From Aquiflexum gelatinilyticum (lineage in GTDB: Bacteria; Bacteroidota; Bacteroidia; Cytophagales; Cyclobacteriaceae): 64,000 bases of DNA. Shown here piece by piece: positions 36,443 through 46,416 of this stretch. Each line of letters begins with the position of its first letter. Positions within the stretch are counted from its first letter, which is position 1. Where the stretch lies: contig NZ_JANSUY010000011.1 of NCBI RefSeq assembly GCF_024741135.1, positions 1 to 64,000 of the forward strand, written 5' to 3'. The notes below the pieces were generated by a model that did not search any database, was not told the DNA's origin, and worked only from the letters and a program-made list of their open reading frames with translations. The translations under genes were made by a program, and so were the position numbers.

Positions 36443-37447
36443 ATGATTACTACTGACCTTTGTATCATCGGAGCCGGACCTGTAGGTTTATTCGCAGTAT
36501 TTGAAGCAGGCTTATTAAAGATGCGTTGTCATCTGATTGATTACCTTCCTCAAGTAGGCGGACAACTTTCAGAAATTTACCCGCAGAAGCCCATATATGA
36601 TATACCAGGCTACCCGGAGATCAAAGCTCAGGATCTTGTTGACAACCTGATGGAACAAATTAAACCATTTAAGCCAACATTCACATTGGGCGAAAGGGTA
36701 GACCATTTGGCAAAGCAAGCAGATGGTTCTTTTATTGTTACCACCAATGACAAGACCCAAGTTCATGCCCAGGTAATCATTATCGCAGGCGGATTGGGTG
36801 TATTCGAGCCTAGAAAACCCGTTTTGGAAAACCTTGAAAAATTTGAGGGCAAAGGGGTGACTTACATGGTTAAGAATCCTGAACATTTCAGAGATAAGAA
36901 AGTGATGCTAGCAGGCGGTGGCGATTCAGCTCTAGATTGGGCCATTTACCTTTCCAATGTTGCCGAAAGGGTAACCTTGGTTCATAGAAATGAAACTTTC
37001 CGTGGCGCACCTGATTCAGCTGCCAAAGTTTATGACCTTGCCAACAGGGGAAAAATTGATTTGATTCTTTCAGCTAACCTGAAGGAACTTGGCGGAAACG
37101 GAACACTCAAAACCGTAGTTTTGGAAGGAAAGAGCAAAGAAGAAATCACTGTGGATACAGATTACCTGATCCCTTTATTCGGTTTGAGCCCTAAACTTGG
37201 TCCGATCGCAGACTGGGGATTGAATATTGACAAAAATGCAATCGAAGTGGATACAAGGGATTATTCCACAGGTGTGGAAAGAATCTATGCCATTGGTGAT
37301 ATCAATACGTATCCCGGCAAATTGAAACTGATTCTGTGTGGATTCCATGAAGCGGCCATCATGATGCACTCTGCTTTCAAATTTGTATATCCTGACCAAA
37401 AACTGAGCTTTAAATATACCACAGTGAATGGTGTAAATTCATTTTAA
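36443..37447 (+). CDS. ferredoxin-NADP reductase, thioredoxin-reductase-like type
   Basis: The 334-residue flavoprotein has an FAD-binding GAGPVG (10-15) and a second nucleotide site GGGDSA (158-163) in a thioredoxin-reductase fold, but the redox-active CxxC is missing, which marks the TrxR-like ferredoxin/flavodoxin-NADP reductases (YumC group). It would pass electrons between NADPH and ferredoxin. The next gene, 15 bases on, encodes a 2Fe-2S ferredoxin, its likely partner. Confidence 0.93.
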   Translation: MITTDLCIIGAGPVGLFAVFEAGLLKMRCHLIDYLPQVGGQLSEIYPQKPIYDIPGYPEIKAQDLVDNLMEQIKPFKPTFTLGERVDHLAKQADGSFIVTTNDKTQVHAQVIIIAGGLGVFEPRKPVLENLEKFEGKGVTYMVKNPEHFRDKKVMLAGGGDSALDWAIYLSNVAERVTLVHRNETFRGAPDSAAKVYDLANRGKIDLILSANLKELGGNGTLKTVVLEGKSKEEITVDTDYLIPLFGLSPKLGPIADWGLNIDKNAIEVDTRDYSTGVERIYAIGDINTYPGKLKLILCGFHEAAIMMHSAFKFVYPDQKLSFKYTTVNGVNSF

Positions 37448-37462
37448 CCTTACTTTTGGGAC

Positions 37463-37783
37463 ATGGTAACATTCACTGTAGAAGATCACGACGGTAACCG
37501 TCAGACCATCGAAGCGCCCGATGATATGGGTTTGAGTTTGATGGAGATATTAAAAGCCTCAGAATATCCTGTGTTGGCCACATGTGGTGGCATGGCACTT
37601 TGTGCGACTTGCCATGTTGAAATATTGGAAGGTCAGGATGAACTTGGCCATGCTTCTGATGTGGAGCTTGACCAATTGGAAAACCTGCCGGAATATTATC
37701 CTACGAGTAGATTGGCCTGTCAAGTCAGGATCGGTCCCATTCTCGAAGGGGCCGTGGTCAAATTAAGAGGCGAAGACAATTGA
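37463..37783 (+). CDS. 2Fe-2S ferredoxin, adrenodoxin type
   Basis: The 106-residue ferredoxin has cluster ligands Cys41, Cys47, Cys50 and Cys86 (C-x5-C-x2-C-x35-C; CGGMALCATC and RLACQ), the pattern of adrenodoxin/Isc-type ferredoxins. It lies 15 bases after the reductase gene, a clear two-gene unit. It could supply electrons to a monooxygenase, desaturase or iron-sulfur assembly; none of these is encoded nearby. Confidence 0.94.
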   Translation: MVTFTVEDHDGNRQTIEAPDDMGLSLMEILKASEYPVLATCGGMALCATCHVEILEGQDELGHASDVELDQLENLPEYYPTSRLACQVRIGPILEGAVVKLRGEDN

Positions 37784-37788
37784 TTTTT

Positions 37789-37821
37789 ATCCCCGGTAAC
37801 TGCCGGGGATTTTTATTTTTT
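37789..37821 (+). terminator. terminator after ferredoxin gene
   Basis: ATCCCCGG (37789-37796), loop TAACTG, CCGGGGAT (37803-37810), followed by TTTTATTTTTT. It overlaps the last codons of the convergent antiporter gene. Confidence 0.88.
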
Positions 37822-39978
37822 CTTGAAAAGTTTTGACACAAGATTTGAAAAAGCTGTAAAATCCTGAGTTCCGGAAGTATTTAGGTTAAAAATTGATGTA
37901 CCCAAATAATTGTGTCTTCCATTTTGCTCCACATCATATTGCATCGGAAAAATCAGTATGTAATTATTTTTATTGAAATATTTGTTTAGGTAATTCGGTA
38001 TTTTGTCCATTATTGGATCGAAAGAAACGCCGTTTTTTCTACTAAGGACAACAATGAGGGCGTCATTTTCTTTCAAATCCCTGGATATAATCAAAAAATC
38101 CTCCCAATCTGAAAATTCAACAAATCCCGCTTCTATACTGAATCTTTGCTGAACCTGTTTGATAAATTTCAAAGTTTCTTCTGCCCCATAAAAAACCAAT
38201 TTACATCCAGTATTTCTGCCGATATTCCATACTCTAAGTAACCAAAAAAGAAATCCCATTTCCTTTTCGGCATTGGCAGGCACTGTAATGATATACCTAC
38301 TTACTGTATTTAGAGGCTGATGACTTTGATAAATAAAAGCCGTGATATTGCATTTGCTCAAAATGCCTTCAGTCAACTTGCCCAAAAAGGTATCTGATAT
38401 CCCTTGTTGTTTGTGTAGCCCAAGAATGATATCTGTAACTTTATTTTCTTTGACCACATTCGTGATGCCATTGACCAAATTGGAATCATATCTAATCAAC
38501 TCAGTCAATTTATGGTCTGTAGCCGCTGCACTTACACTTGCTTTTCCCAATAATTTTTTGGCATATTTTTCCTTACTTTCATCACCTGAGTCTGATGGAA
38601 CAATATTGAGTGCATACAGGGAATTTTTTGAAGATTTAGATTTGACGGTCACCCCAAGATGGATCAATTCCTCAATGTTTTCAGGATAATTGACAGGAAT
38701 CAAAATTCTTTCTTCAGGCTCTTTGTCTTTATCAGAATCACTTTCCTCGTCTCCTTCTTCCAACGCAAGCTTGGCTGCACCTTTTTGAGCTACTAGTGAT
38801 GCAATGGTACAAGTCACCAAAATCATCAAAATTGTACCGTTCAAGACACTTTCATTGAGCAACCTGATAGGTTCACCTGATTCTGTCTGTCCAACAATAA
38901 CCTTGTAACCTACCAAAACAGCTGCCAATGTAGCTGCTGCCTGGGCATTGCTCAATCCGAAAATCACATCCCGCTGAGCTGCGGAAAATCTGAAGGTTTT
39001 TTGGGTAAAATAGGCAGCTAAAAATTTAGAAAGCGTCGCCACAACTGTCATAACAATTGCCACCAATATGGTTTCCTTATCCATGAAAAGAACCTTGAAA
39101 TCTATGAGCATCCCTACTCCGATAAGGAAAAAAGGGATAAACAAAGCATTTCCTACAAACTCTATCCTGTTCATCAAAGGTGAGGTATGAGGCACCAGCC
39201 TATTCAATGCCAATCCAACCAAAAAAGCACCGATGATCGCTTCAATCCCGGCAGCCTCTGCCAGAAAAGCTCCCAAAAAAACCAAAGCCAAGACAAATAT
39301 ATACTGTGAAATATTATCGTCATTCTTCTTGAAAAACCACCTTCCGAGCAAAGGAAACAAGAAAATAATGATTCCTGTAAAAATAAGAATGGAGAACCCA
39401 AGTTTTAACCAAAAGCCTCCGGTCACCTCTCCGGTAGACATCCCGACCACTACCGCCAATACCAACAAGGCAAGCGTATCAGTAATCAAAGTTCCACCTA
39501 CCGCGACACTCACAGCTTTGTTTTTGATTACTCCCAACTTGCTGATTATCGGGTAGGCTATCAGCGTATGCGAAGCGAACATACTTGCCAAAAGAATTGA
39601 TGTCGGAATACTGAAATTGAGGATATAAATCCCTGTGGCAGTCCCCAAAACCATGGGTATAATAAAGGTATACATCCCAAAAACCATGCTTTTGCCGCTG
39701 TTTTTCTTAAAGTCTCCAAGATCAATTTCCAATCCGGCCAAGAACATGATATATAGCAATCCAACAGTACCAAATAAGACTAAACTGCTGTCACGTTCCA
39801 ACATGTTTATGCCATTTGGTCCAATGGCGGCACCTGCAAGGATCAACCCTATCAATTGCGGGATTTTTATTTTATTTAGCAATATAGGTGCAAAAAGAAT
39901 AATGAAAAGAATAATGGAAAAAATCAAAACCGGGTTTTCCAAGGGAAGTTTAAAACTCAATTCTGAACCAAAAATCAT
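37813..39978 (-). CDS. CPA2 (Kef-type) cation:proton antiporter with USP-like C-terminus
   Basis: The 721-residue protein has a membrane part of about 12-13 helices (residues 15-410) of the Na+/H+ exchanger CPA2 family, with the helix-unwinding segment IPQLIGLILAGAAIGP and later IEAIIGAFLVGLALNR. The C-terminal 300 residues are cytosolic and resemble universal stress protein domains (ERILIPVNYPENIEELIHLG). It probably exchanges K+ or Na+ for protons; the KTN (RCK) domain of KefB/C is absent. Monocistronic. Confidence 0.9.
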   Translation of the reverse strand: MIFGSELSFKLPLENPVLIFSIILFIILFAPILLNKIKIPQLIGLILAGAAIGPNGINMLERDSSLVLFGTVGLLYIMFLAGLEIDLGDFKKNSGKSMVFGMYTFIIPMVLGTATGIYILNFSIPTSILLASMFASHTLIAYPIISKLGVIKNKAVSVAVGGTLITDTLALLVLAVVVGMSTGEVTGGFWLKLGFSILIFTGIIIFLFPLLGRWFFKKNDDNISQYIFVLALVFLGAFLAEAAGIEAIIGAFLVGLALNRLVPHTSPLMNRIEFVGNALFIPFFLIGVGMLIDFKVLFMDKETILVAIVMTVVATLSKFLAAYFTQKTFRFSAAQRDVIFGLSNAQAAATLAAVLVGYKVIVGQTESGEPIRLLNESVLNGTILMILVTCTIASLVAQKGAAKLALEEGDEESDSDKDKEPEERILIPVNYPENIEELIHLGVTVKSKSSKNSLYALNIVPSDSGDESKEKYAKKLLGKASVSAAATDHKLTELIRYDSNLVNGITNVVKENKVTDIILGLHKQQGISDTFLGKLTEGILSKCNITAFIYQSHQPLNTVSRYIITVPANAEKEMGFLFWLLRVWNIGRNTGCKLVFYGAEETLKFIKQVQQRFSIEAGFVEFSDWEDFLIISRDLKENDALIVVLSRKNGVSFDPIMDKIPNYLNKYFNKNNYILIFPMQYDVEQNGRHNYLGTSIFNLNTSGTQDFTAFSNLVSKLFKKK

Positions 39979-40050
39979 ATTGCTCCATTTAAAATAGGCA
40001 TGAATTTAAACAAAAATCCTTTCAAAAAATCTTTTTAGATTTTGATATAA

Positions 40051-40085
40051 TTCAAAAGGACTGAAAATAAATCAGTCCTTTTGAA
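40051..40085 (-). terminator. hairpin downstream of methylmalonyl-CoA mutase operon
   Basis: TTCAAAAGGACTGA (40051-40064) and TCAGTCCTTTTGAA (40072-40085) form a perfect 14-bp stem with a 7-base loop. There is no long T-run beyond the stem on the minus strand, so it may stabilise the mRNA end as much as terminate. Confidence 0.65.
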
Positions 40086-40130
40086 CGGCAAAAATTGGAA
40101 TGAAAATTTATCTTGAACGATCAATTCATA

Positions 40131-42254
40131 TTACTCTTCTATTAATTTTTTCAGTATTTCTATAGCCGCTTTGGAAAGGACAGTCCCCGGACCAAAAACA
40201 GCTGTTACACCTGCAGTTTGAAGAAATTCATAATCATTCGGAGGAATTACTCCACCGGCGATTACCATGATATCTCCCCTCCCCAATCTTTTCAATTCCT
40301 GAATCAATGCCGGCACCAAAGTTTTATGCCCTGCTGCCAATGAGGATGCACCAACGATATGGACATCATTTTCAACCGCCTGCATGGCTACTTCTTCGGG
40401 AGTTTGGAAAAGTGGTCCTATATCCACATCAAATCCAAGATCTGCAAATCCTGTAGCAATGATTTTGGCACCTCTGTCATGTCCGTCCTGACCCATCTTG
40501 GCAACCATTATTCTTGGTCTTCGCCCTTCCGTTGAAGCAAATCTGTCTGCTAATTCTTTGGCTTCTTGGAAGGAGGTATCATTTTTCGCCTCTGCAGAAT
40601 AAACCCCGGATATTGATTTTACGGTGGCTCTATGTCTTCCAAATTCCTTTTCCATGGCATCGGATATTTCACCTAAAGTAGCTCTTTTTCTGGCTGCCTC
40701 CACCGCCAAAGCCAATAAATTACCTTCTCCTGTTTTGGCCGCTCGGCTTATGGATTCCAGTGCGATGCCAACTTCGACATTGTTTCTTTCCTTTTTCAAT
40801 TTAACTAGCCTCTCTATCTGGGAGATTCTGACAGCATCATTGTCCACTTCACGGATTTCAAATTCTTCTTTATCATCATTTTGATACCTGTTGACACCAA
40901 CAATCACATCTTTGCCACTGTCTATCCTTGCCTGTTTGCGGGCGGCAGCTTCCTCGATTCTCATTTTAGGAATTCCCGCTTCAATGGCTTTGGCCATTCC
41001 GCCGAGGCCCTCTACTTCTTCTATCAATTCCCATGCTTTCTTAACCAATTGATCAGTCAGGTATTCTAAATAATGGGAACCTCCCCACGGATCGACCACT
41101 TTGGTAATGCCGGTTTCTTCCTGAAGGTAAAGTTGGGTATTCCTTGCAATCCTTGCAGAATAATCTGTGGGCAAAGCGATTGCTTCGTCAAATGAATTGG
41201 TATGTAATGATTGGGTATGACCAAGTGCTGCGGCCAATGCCTCGACTGTTGTCCTCGTGACATTGTTGAAAACATCCTGTGCTGTAAGAGACCATCCTGA
41301 AGTCTGACAATGTGTTCTTAAAGCAAGTGATTTGGCGTCTTTAGGATTAAACTGCTGGACTATTTTGGACCAAAGCATCCGGGCAGCGCGCATTTTGGCT
41401 ATTTCCATAAAATGGTTCATTCCAATGGCCCAGAAAAATGACAACCGTGGTGCAAAATCATCTATGTCCAAACCTGCTGCAACGCCTGTTCTCAAATATT
41501 CCAACCCATCTGCAAGGGTATAGGCCAATTCCAACTCAGCCGTAGCACCTGCTTCCTGCATATGGTAGCCCGAAATGGAAATTGAATTGAATTTGGGCAT
41601 ATGCCGGGAAGTATATTCAAAAATATCAGCAATAATCCTCATTGAAGGCAAAGGAGGATAGATGTAGGTATTCCGCACCATAAACTCTTTCAAAATATCA
41701 TTTTGAATCGTACCGCTGAGTTGCTCGGGACTTACCCCCTGCTCCTCCGCCGCAATGATATAGAAAGCAAGAATTGGGATAACCGCGCCGTTCATGGTCA
41801 TGGAGACGGACATTTTATCCAAAGGAATTCCATCAAAAAGAATTTTCATATCCAAAACAGAATCAATAGCTACGCCGGCTTTGCCAACATCTCCTACTAC
41901 CCTTGGATGGTCTGAATCGTATCCACGGTGCGTAGCAAGGTCAAAAGCTACAGAAAGTCCCTTTTGTCCTCCTGCAAGATTGCTGCGATAAAAGGCATTG
42001 GACTCCTCCGCTGTGGAAAATCCCGCATATTGTCTGATTGTCCATGGGCGCATCACATACATGGTGCTATAGGGCCCGCGAAGGAATGGAGGAATCCCCG
42101 CTATAAAATCGGTATGCGTGAAGTCCCTTACTTGCTTTTCAGAGATGACTGCCGGTACGCTTATTTTCTCTGCTGTTTCCCAAACCTGCGAAGAGCACAC
42201 ACTTTCCTTATCTCTAAAAGGCTTAAAATTCAATTGACTAATATCTGGTCTCAT
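40131..42254 (-). CDS. mutB: methylmalonyl-CoA mutase, large (B12-binding) subunit
   Basis: The 707-residue subunit interconverts (R)-methylmalonyl-CoA and succinyl-CoA with adenosylcobalamin. The N-terminal TIM barrel binds CoA (residues about 60-400, [20 protein letters not shown] in parts), and the C-terminal Rossmann domain carries the cobalamin motif D590-x-H592-x-x-G595 in [10 protein letters not shown]. Its start overlaps the small-subunit stop by 4 bases (ATGA). The pair fits the heterodimeric bacterial enzyme, used in propionate metabolism. The GTPase chaperone MeaB is encoded 4 kb away on the same strand. Confidence 0.96.
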   Translation of the reverse strand: MRPDISQLNFKPFRDKESVCSSQVWETAEKISVPAVISEKQVRDFTHTDFIAGIPPFLRGPYSTMYVMRPWTIRQYAGFSTAEESNAFYRSNLAGGQKGLSVAFDLATHRGYDSDHPRVVGDVGKAGVAIDSVLDMKILFDGIPLDKMSVSMTMNGAVIPILAFYIIAAEEQGVSPEQLSGTIQNDILKEFMVRNTYIYPPLPSMRIIADIFEYTSRHMPKFNSISISGYHMQEAGATAELELAYTLADGLEYLRTGVAAGLDIDDFAPRLSFFWAIGMNHFMEIAKMRAARMLWSKIVQQFNPKDAKSLALRTHCQTSGWSLTAQDVFNNVTRTTVEALAAALGHTQSLHTNSFDEAIALPTDYSARIARNTQLYLQEETGITKVVDPWGGSHYLEYLTDQLVKKAWELIEEVEGLGGMAKAIEAGIPKMRIEEAAARKQARIDSGKDVIVGVNRYQNDDKEEFEIREVDNDAVRISQIERLVKLKKERNNVEVGIALESISRAAKTGEGNLLALAVEAARKRATLGEISDAMEKEFGRHRATVKSISGVYSAEAKNDTSFQEAKELADRFASTEGRRPRIMVAKMGQDGHDRGAKIIATGFADLGFDVDIGPLFQTPEEVAMQAVENDVHIVGASSLAAGHKTLVPALIQELKRLGRGDIMVIAGGVIPPNDYEFLQTAGVTAVFGPGTVLSKAAIEILKKLIEE

Positions 42255-43672
42255 GGCTTTTGGATTAGGGAGTTTTCGACCAACATACTTTCAAAACAAG
42301 GAGATAATTCCCATTCTTTTTCTTCAAAAACAAAACCATTCAAAGGAAGATCTTCTTTAGCATTAACATATTTATTGATTCCGACCTTTGTTTTTTCTCC
42401 TTCCAGAAGGTCATTCATTTTTTTTCTTCTCTTTTCTTTGATTTCATATTGGATAATATTTTCCTCATAGCAAATCCACCAACCTCCCCTATCTTCTATC
42501 CTTTCCAAAGCTTCTTTGACTTTTTCAAAAATCGAAATCACCATATTTTCAATAAAATAAGACCCTGAGACAGGATCCAAAATCCTATCCAAATAACTTT
42601 CTTCCTTCAAAATATTAGAAATATTTCTTGCCATCCTTCTGGACAAGGAACCGGGGTTTCCTGCAATAATTTCATGAGGGAGCACATAAAGTGCATTGGC
42701 CCCTCCAAGGATCCCTGCCATCGCCTCGGTTGTATTTCTAAGCATATTGGTATCTGCGTCCAATAAGGTCTTGGTCCAAAAACTGGTCTGCACAAATACG
42801 AATAGGTTTTCCGCAGGCAAATCTACCTGATAAAGCTGTATCAGTTTATGCATCAATATTCTTGCTGCTTTAATCTTGGCTATCTCGAGAAAATAGTCTG
42901 ATCCGACAGCAAGGTTAAACATTGACTTTTGAATGATTTCAAGTGGATAAAACCCCTCCCCAACCATCGCATCTATCAAATCGATCCATGCAGAAAGGCC
43001 AAAGGCCAATTCCTGAACAGAGCTTGCCCCAGAATTATGATAGGCGGCCGAATCAATCGAAAAAAGTTTAAACCAAACAAATTCTTCACCTAAATGAAGA
43101 AGCGTTTTTGCTATTTCAATAATTTCCTCTTTACTTTTCTTTTTAGTCAATGCAACTGCAAATCCTTCCCAAATCAGGCCTCCATGAATGGATTCCTTTT
43201 CCAAATTATTCCGGCCGACCCATTGTATGAATTGCCTGAAAACCTTGACAGGATCTTCCTTTGAACATAAAAAAATCTGGATGTATTGAGGTTTGACTCC
43301 TTGGAGCAACACATCAAAATCCTCTTCACCCGACAATTGTAACATCAGCGCATCCGCACCGTTGACCAGGGCCTCTAGGACCTCTTGGTTTGTGGCTTTT
43401 TCATTGCATCCATCAAAAGATGAAACATTGGACCAAATTCTGGGCGATAAGCCGGGAATAGAAGACTCCATATTGACCCTATTTCGGTAATATTTTAGCG
43501 CTTCAAGACTGGCATTATCCTCTTTGGTATAAATGGGGTTGATTTTAATCCCATCCTCTGTGACTGAGGTCAGTGTCTTTTCAAAATCTTTTCCTTTTAA
43601 ATCCTTGATGATCTGATTTATCCAATCCTCTTTGGATTTTCCGGGAAAGTCTTCAAATAAATTAATTTCCAT
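42251..43672 (-). CDS. mutA: methylmalonyl-CoA mutase, small subunit
   Basis: The 473-residue subunit is homologous to the large one in its barrel domain but lacks the cobalamin DxHxxG motif and is non-catalytic, as usual for MutA. Recognisable parts are [37 protein letters not shown] and [12 protein letters not shown]. The frame extends 15 codons upstream; ATG at 43672 gives the family start [17 protein letters not shown]. First gene of the mutAB operon; TTACTTTG upstream (about 43755) is one base off a -7 element. Confidence 0.94.
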   Translation of the reverse strand: MEINLFEDFPGKSKEDWINQIIKDLKGKDFEKTLTSVTEDGIKINPIYTKEDNASLEALKYYRNRVNMESSIPGLSPRIWSNVSSFDGCNEKATNQEVLEALVNGADALMLQLSGEEDFDVLLQGVKPQYIQIFLCSKEDPVKVFRQFIQWVGRNNLEKESIHGGLIWEGFAVALTKKKSKEEIIEIAKTLLHLGEEFVWFKLFSIDSAAYHNSGASSVQELAFGLSAWIDLIDAMVGEGFYPLEIIQKSMFNLAVGSDYFLEIAKIKAARILMHKLIQLYQVDLPAENLFVFVQTSFWTKTLLDADTNMLRNTTEAMAGILGGANALYVLPHEIIAGNPGSLSRRMARNISNILKEESYLDRILDPVSGSYFIENMVISIFEKVKEALERIEDRGGWWICYEENIIQYEIKEKRRKKMNDLLEGEKTKVGINKYVNAKEDLPLNGFVFEEKEWELSPCFESMLVENSLIQKP

Positions 43673-44162
43673 ATTTGGGTTTATTGATTCGACCAAAAAC
43701 TTACGAAATAAAAGCAAAACAGCATTTTCCGAAGCAGATGATCTTGTTTTTTCAAAGTAAAAATAGGGCTAACAACTTTCAAAACCCATTAATTGCTTGG
43801 AATTCAAAAGCAGTACCGAAAATTGCATTGACGATCAACAAATATCTAATGAAACTCAATATGAATACCATATTTGAGGTCTGGTGAAATTGTTTTTTTG
43901 AAGGAAAAAGCCTAAGAAACTACCTAATATACGGTTGATATAAAACGTCGCAATTTTCTTTAGATTATCAGATAAAGACCTGAATCAAAAATTGGTTAGA
44001 AAGGAAAAAAACAAAAGGGAAATACTGAAAAAAGTTTGCTTATTTATTCAAAAGTCAAGGCCTTTTGGATTTTTTATTTAAATATATTTTCCGCAATTTT
44101 GAAGCCCTTCAAAAAAGGGGAAGGTTTTCTCAAAACACTATCAGTAGTTTATTAAAAAATAA
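43673..44162. other. intergenic region between mutA and dnaA
   Basis: A 490-base divergent region. No cluster of DnaA boxes (TTATNCACA) was seen, so it is probably not the replication origin. CAAAAG (44049-44054) and CTTTTG (44062-44067) followed by GATTTTTTATTT form a weak terminator-like hairpin about 95 bases before dnaA. No gene called. Confidence 0.45.
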
Positions 44163-45584
44163 ATGAGTTCAGAGGCAAATGCAGTTTGGAATGAATGCCT
44201 GCGTGTGATAGAACAACACGTCAATGAACAGAGTTTTTCTACTTGGTTTAAACCTATCAATCCCGTCAGATTAGAAGGAGGAACACTAACCATACAAGTC
44301 CCAAGTCAGTTTTTTTACGAATGGTTGGAAGACAACTATGTAAATGTCTTGAAACTTGCCATCAAATCCACTTTAGGCAATAATGGAAGGTTGGAATATG
44401 CTGTGGTCGTGGATAGAGGGAATTCCCAGAATCAACCTTACATGGTTAATTTTCCTCAGGGAAATTCCAATTCTCCGACAAAAAAACCTCCTTTACCAAC
44501 AGAAAATAAGAGTCCTTTTGACATGCAGTCGCTTAATAGCGATACCTTGCTGCAATCAAACCTCAATCCGAATTATACTTTCAATACATACATAGAAGGT
44601 GATTGTAACCGATTGGCAAGGTCTGCGGGTTTTGCTGTAGCTACCAAACCAGGTGTTACATCATTCAATCCACTCATGGTATATGGTGGGGTTGGTTTGG
44701 GAAAAACCCACTTGGTGCAGGCCATCGGCAACGAAATCAAAAACGGACCAGAAGAAAAATTTGTCTTATATGTTTCTTCAGAAAAATTCGTGAACCAGTT
44801 TATGGATTCCATCAAAGATGGGAACGTAAAAAGCTTCACCAATTTTTATATGCAGGTAGATGTGCTGATTATTGATGATATCCAGTTTTTGGCCGGAAAA
44901 GACAGGACACAGGAGATGTTTTTCCATATTTTCAACCACCTCCACCAAAACAAAAAGCAGATCATCATGACTTCTGATTGTCCCCCAAAGGATTTGAAGG
45001 GTTTGGAAGAAAGACTGCTTTCCAGATTCAAATGGGGATTGACAGCAGATCTGCAGATGCCTGATTTTGAAACCAGGGTGGCTATTATCAAAAGGAAAAT
45101 GCAATCTGAGGGAATCTATATTCCTGATGACGTGATAGAATACCTTGCTTATACTGTGGATACCAATGTAAGAGAACTTGAGGGTGTAATGATTTCACTA
45201 TTGGCCCATGCCTCTCTCAACAGGGTGGAAATCGACCTTGCCTTGGCAAAAACAATTATGAAAAATATCGTCAAAGATATTGAAACAGAAGTCGGGATAG
45301 ATTTTATCCAAAAGACCGTTTCTGATTACTTTGATATCAAAATCGACGACCTCAAAGCAAAAACCCGAAAAAAGGAAATAGTTACAGCCCGTCAGGTGGC
45401 CATGTATTTTGCAAAAGAATTTACCAATCATTCCCTGAAATCCATCGGATATCATTTTGGCGGACGTGACCACAGTACTGTCATTCATGCCGTTCAGACT
45501 GTGAACGATTTGATGGAAACAGATACGGCTTTTAGAAATTCGGTCAATGATCTGAAGAAAAAGTTTAAGATGAGGTCGTATTGA
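44163..45584 (+). CDS. dnaA: chromosomal replication initiator protein DnaA
   Basis: The 473-residue initiator has domain I (1-80, DnaB/partner binding), a variable linker (about 85-125), an AAA+ domain with Walker A GGVGLGKT (175-182) and Walker B VLIIDDIQFL, and a C-terminal domain with the DnaA signature GGRDHSTVIHAV (from 433) that reads DnaA boxes. Normal length. dnaN is not adjacent, common in Bacteroidota. Flanked by the methylmalonyl-CoA mutase genes and meaB, all leftward. Confidence 0.98.
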   Translation: MSSEANAVWNECLRVIEQHVNEQSFSTWFKPINPVRLEGGTLTIQVPSQFFYEWLEDNYVNVLKLAIKSTLGNNGRLEYAVVVDRGNSQNQPYMVNFPQGNSNSPTKKPPLPTENKSPFDMQSLNSDTLLQSNLNPNYTFNTYIEGDCNRLARSAGFAVATKPGVTSFNPLMVYGGVGLGKTHLVQAIGNEIKNGPEEKFVLYVSSEKFVNQFMDSIKDGNVKSFTNFYMQVDVLIIDDIQFLAGKDRTQEMFFHIFNHLHQNKKQIIMTSDCPPKDLKGLEERLLSRFKWGLTADLQMPDFETRVAIIKRKMQSEGIYIPDDVIEYLAYTVDTNVRELEGVMISLLAHASLNRVEIDLALAKTIMKNIVKDIETEVGIDFIQKTVSDYFDIKIDDLKAKTRKKEIVTARQVAMYFAKEFTNHSLKSIGYHFGGRDHSTVIHAVQTVNDLMETDTAFRNSVNDLKKKFKMRSY

Positions 45585-45636
45585 TTTTTTACTTGTAAAA
45601 AAATTTGATCAACAATCAGGTTTTGATTTTCTAATT

Positions 45637-46416
45637 TCAGGGAATTCTGACCAATCCTTTAACTTCCTCCTTTGTAAATCTAAGTTCTGTTGAACCCATC
45701 ACATATGGACCTATTTCGTATGGATTATAGTATAAAATGAATTCTTCGTCCTCAAACCCCATCGAGGCTGGAAGAAAAAAATCCTTATCATTTTCAAGAA
45801 AAAACCTGTTATCCTCAGATAATCCGCTAAGCTCGTCCACATTATGGTATTTTTTGAATTTGGATTCCGCCAATTTCAAAAGATTGGCCTTATCCAAAAC
45901 CAAATCTTCATTTTTCAGGGGTGAATTCTTATCCAAACCAAAGTTCAGATACAGGCGGTAGGTATTGGGATGAGCACCACCTGTATATGAAAAAGTATCG
46001 AATGCAATGCAGATCATTTTTTGGCTTTGAAGGGCAACCTTCGCATCTACAGTGATTTCCCATTCCTGAGGAGAATCAAATTCATTTTTAAATTCCAAAT
46101 ATGAATGGAAAAATGAAGAAACCGCCGAATCCAAGGGTACGATTTCTTGGCTTTCCCCAATATTCAAAAACATAACCATTTGTTGTTCAACATGAACATT
46201 CAGAAAATCAGAAGACTCTCCTGCTCCTTCAAAATAAGGATATGCCAGCCTGATTCGGGCACATTCACTTCCAAGACAAGAATCTTTTTCAAAGACTTTT
46301 GATTCGAATCTTAAGGAATCAACCTCTTTTTTACCTATTTGACAGGAAGAGAAAAAGAAACTTAAATAAAGGAACAACCCTACTCCTGAATATTTTACCT
46401 TTTGGAAATTCATCAT
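45637..46416 (-). CDS. DUF3298/DUF4163-type lipoprotein
   Basis: The 259-residue protein has a lipoprotein signal (cleavage before Cys25, FFFSSC). The mature part has the pattern of DUF4163 followed by DUF3298 (RsiV-like): AFDTFSYTGGAHPNTYRLYLNF is characteristic, followed by strands ending MGSTELRFTKEEV. RsiV-like domains bind lysozyme in some bacteria; ligand here unknown. It overlaps the meaB stop by 4 bases (ATGA), so it is translated from the meaB message although no functional link is known. Confidence 0.82.
   Translation of the reverse strand: MMNFQKVKYSGVGLFLYLSFFFSSCQIGKKEVDSLRFESKVFEKDSCLGSECARIRLAYPYFEGAGESSDFLNVHVEQQMVMFLNIGESQEIVPLDSAVSSFFHSYLEFKNEFDSPQEWEITVDAKVALQSQKMICIAFDTFSYTGGAHPNTYRLYLNFGLDKNSPLKNEDLVLDKANLLKLAESKFKKYHNVDELSGLSEDNRFFLENDKDFFLPASMGFEDEEFILYYNPYEIGPYVMGSTELRFTKEEVKGLVRIP

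Noticed and set aside
43673-44162. Replication origin next to dnaA
   Set aside because: No cluster of DnaA boxes or AT-rich unwinding repeats was found; in Bacteroidota the origin is often away from dnaA.
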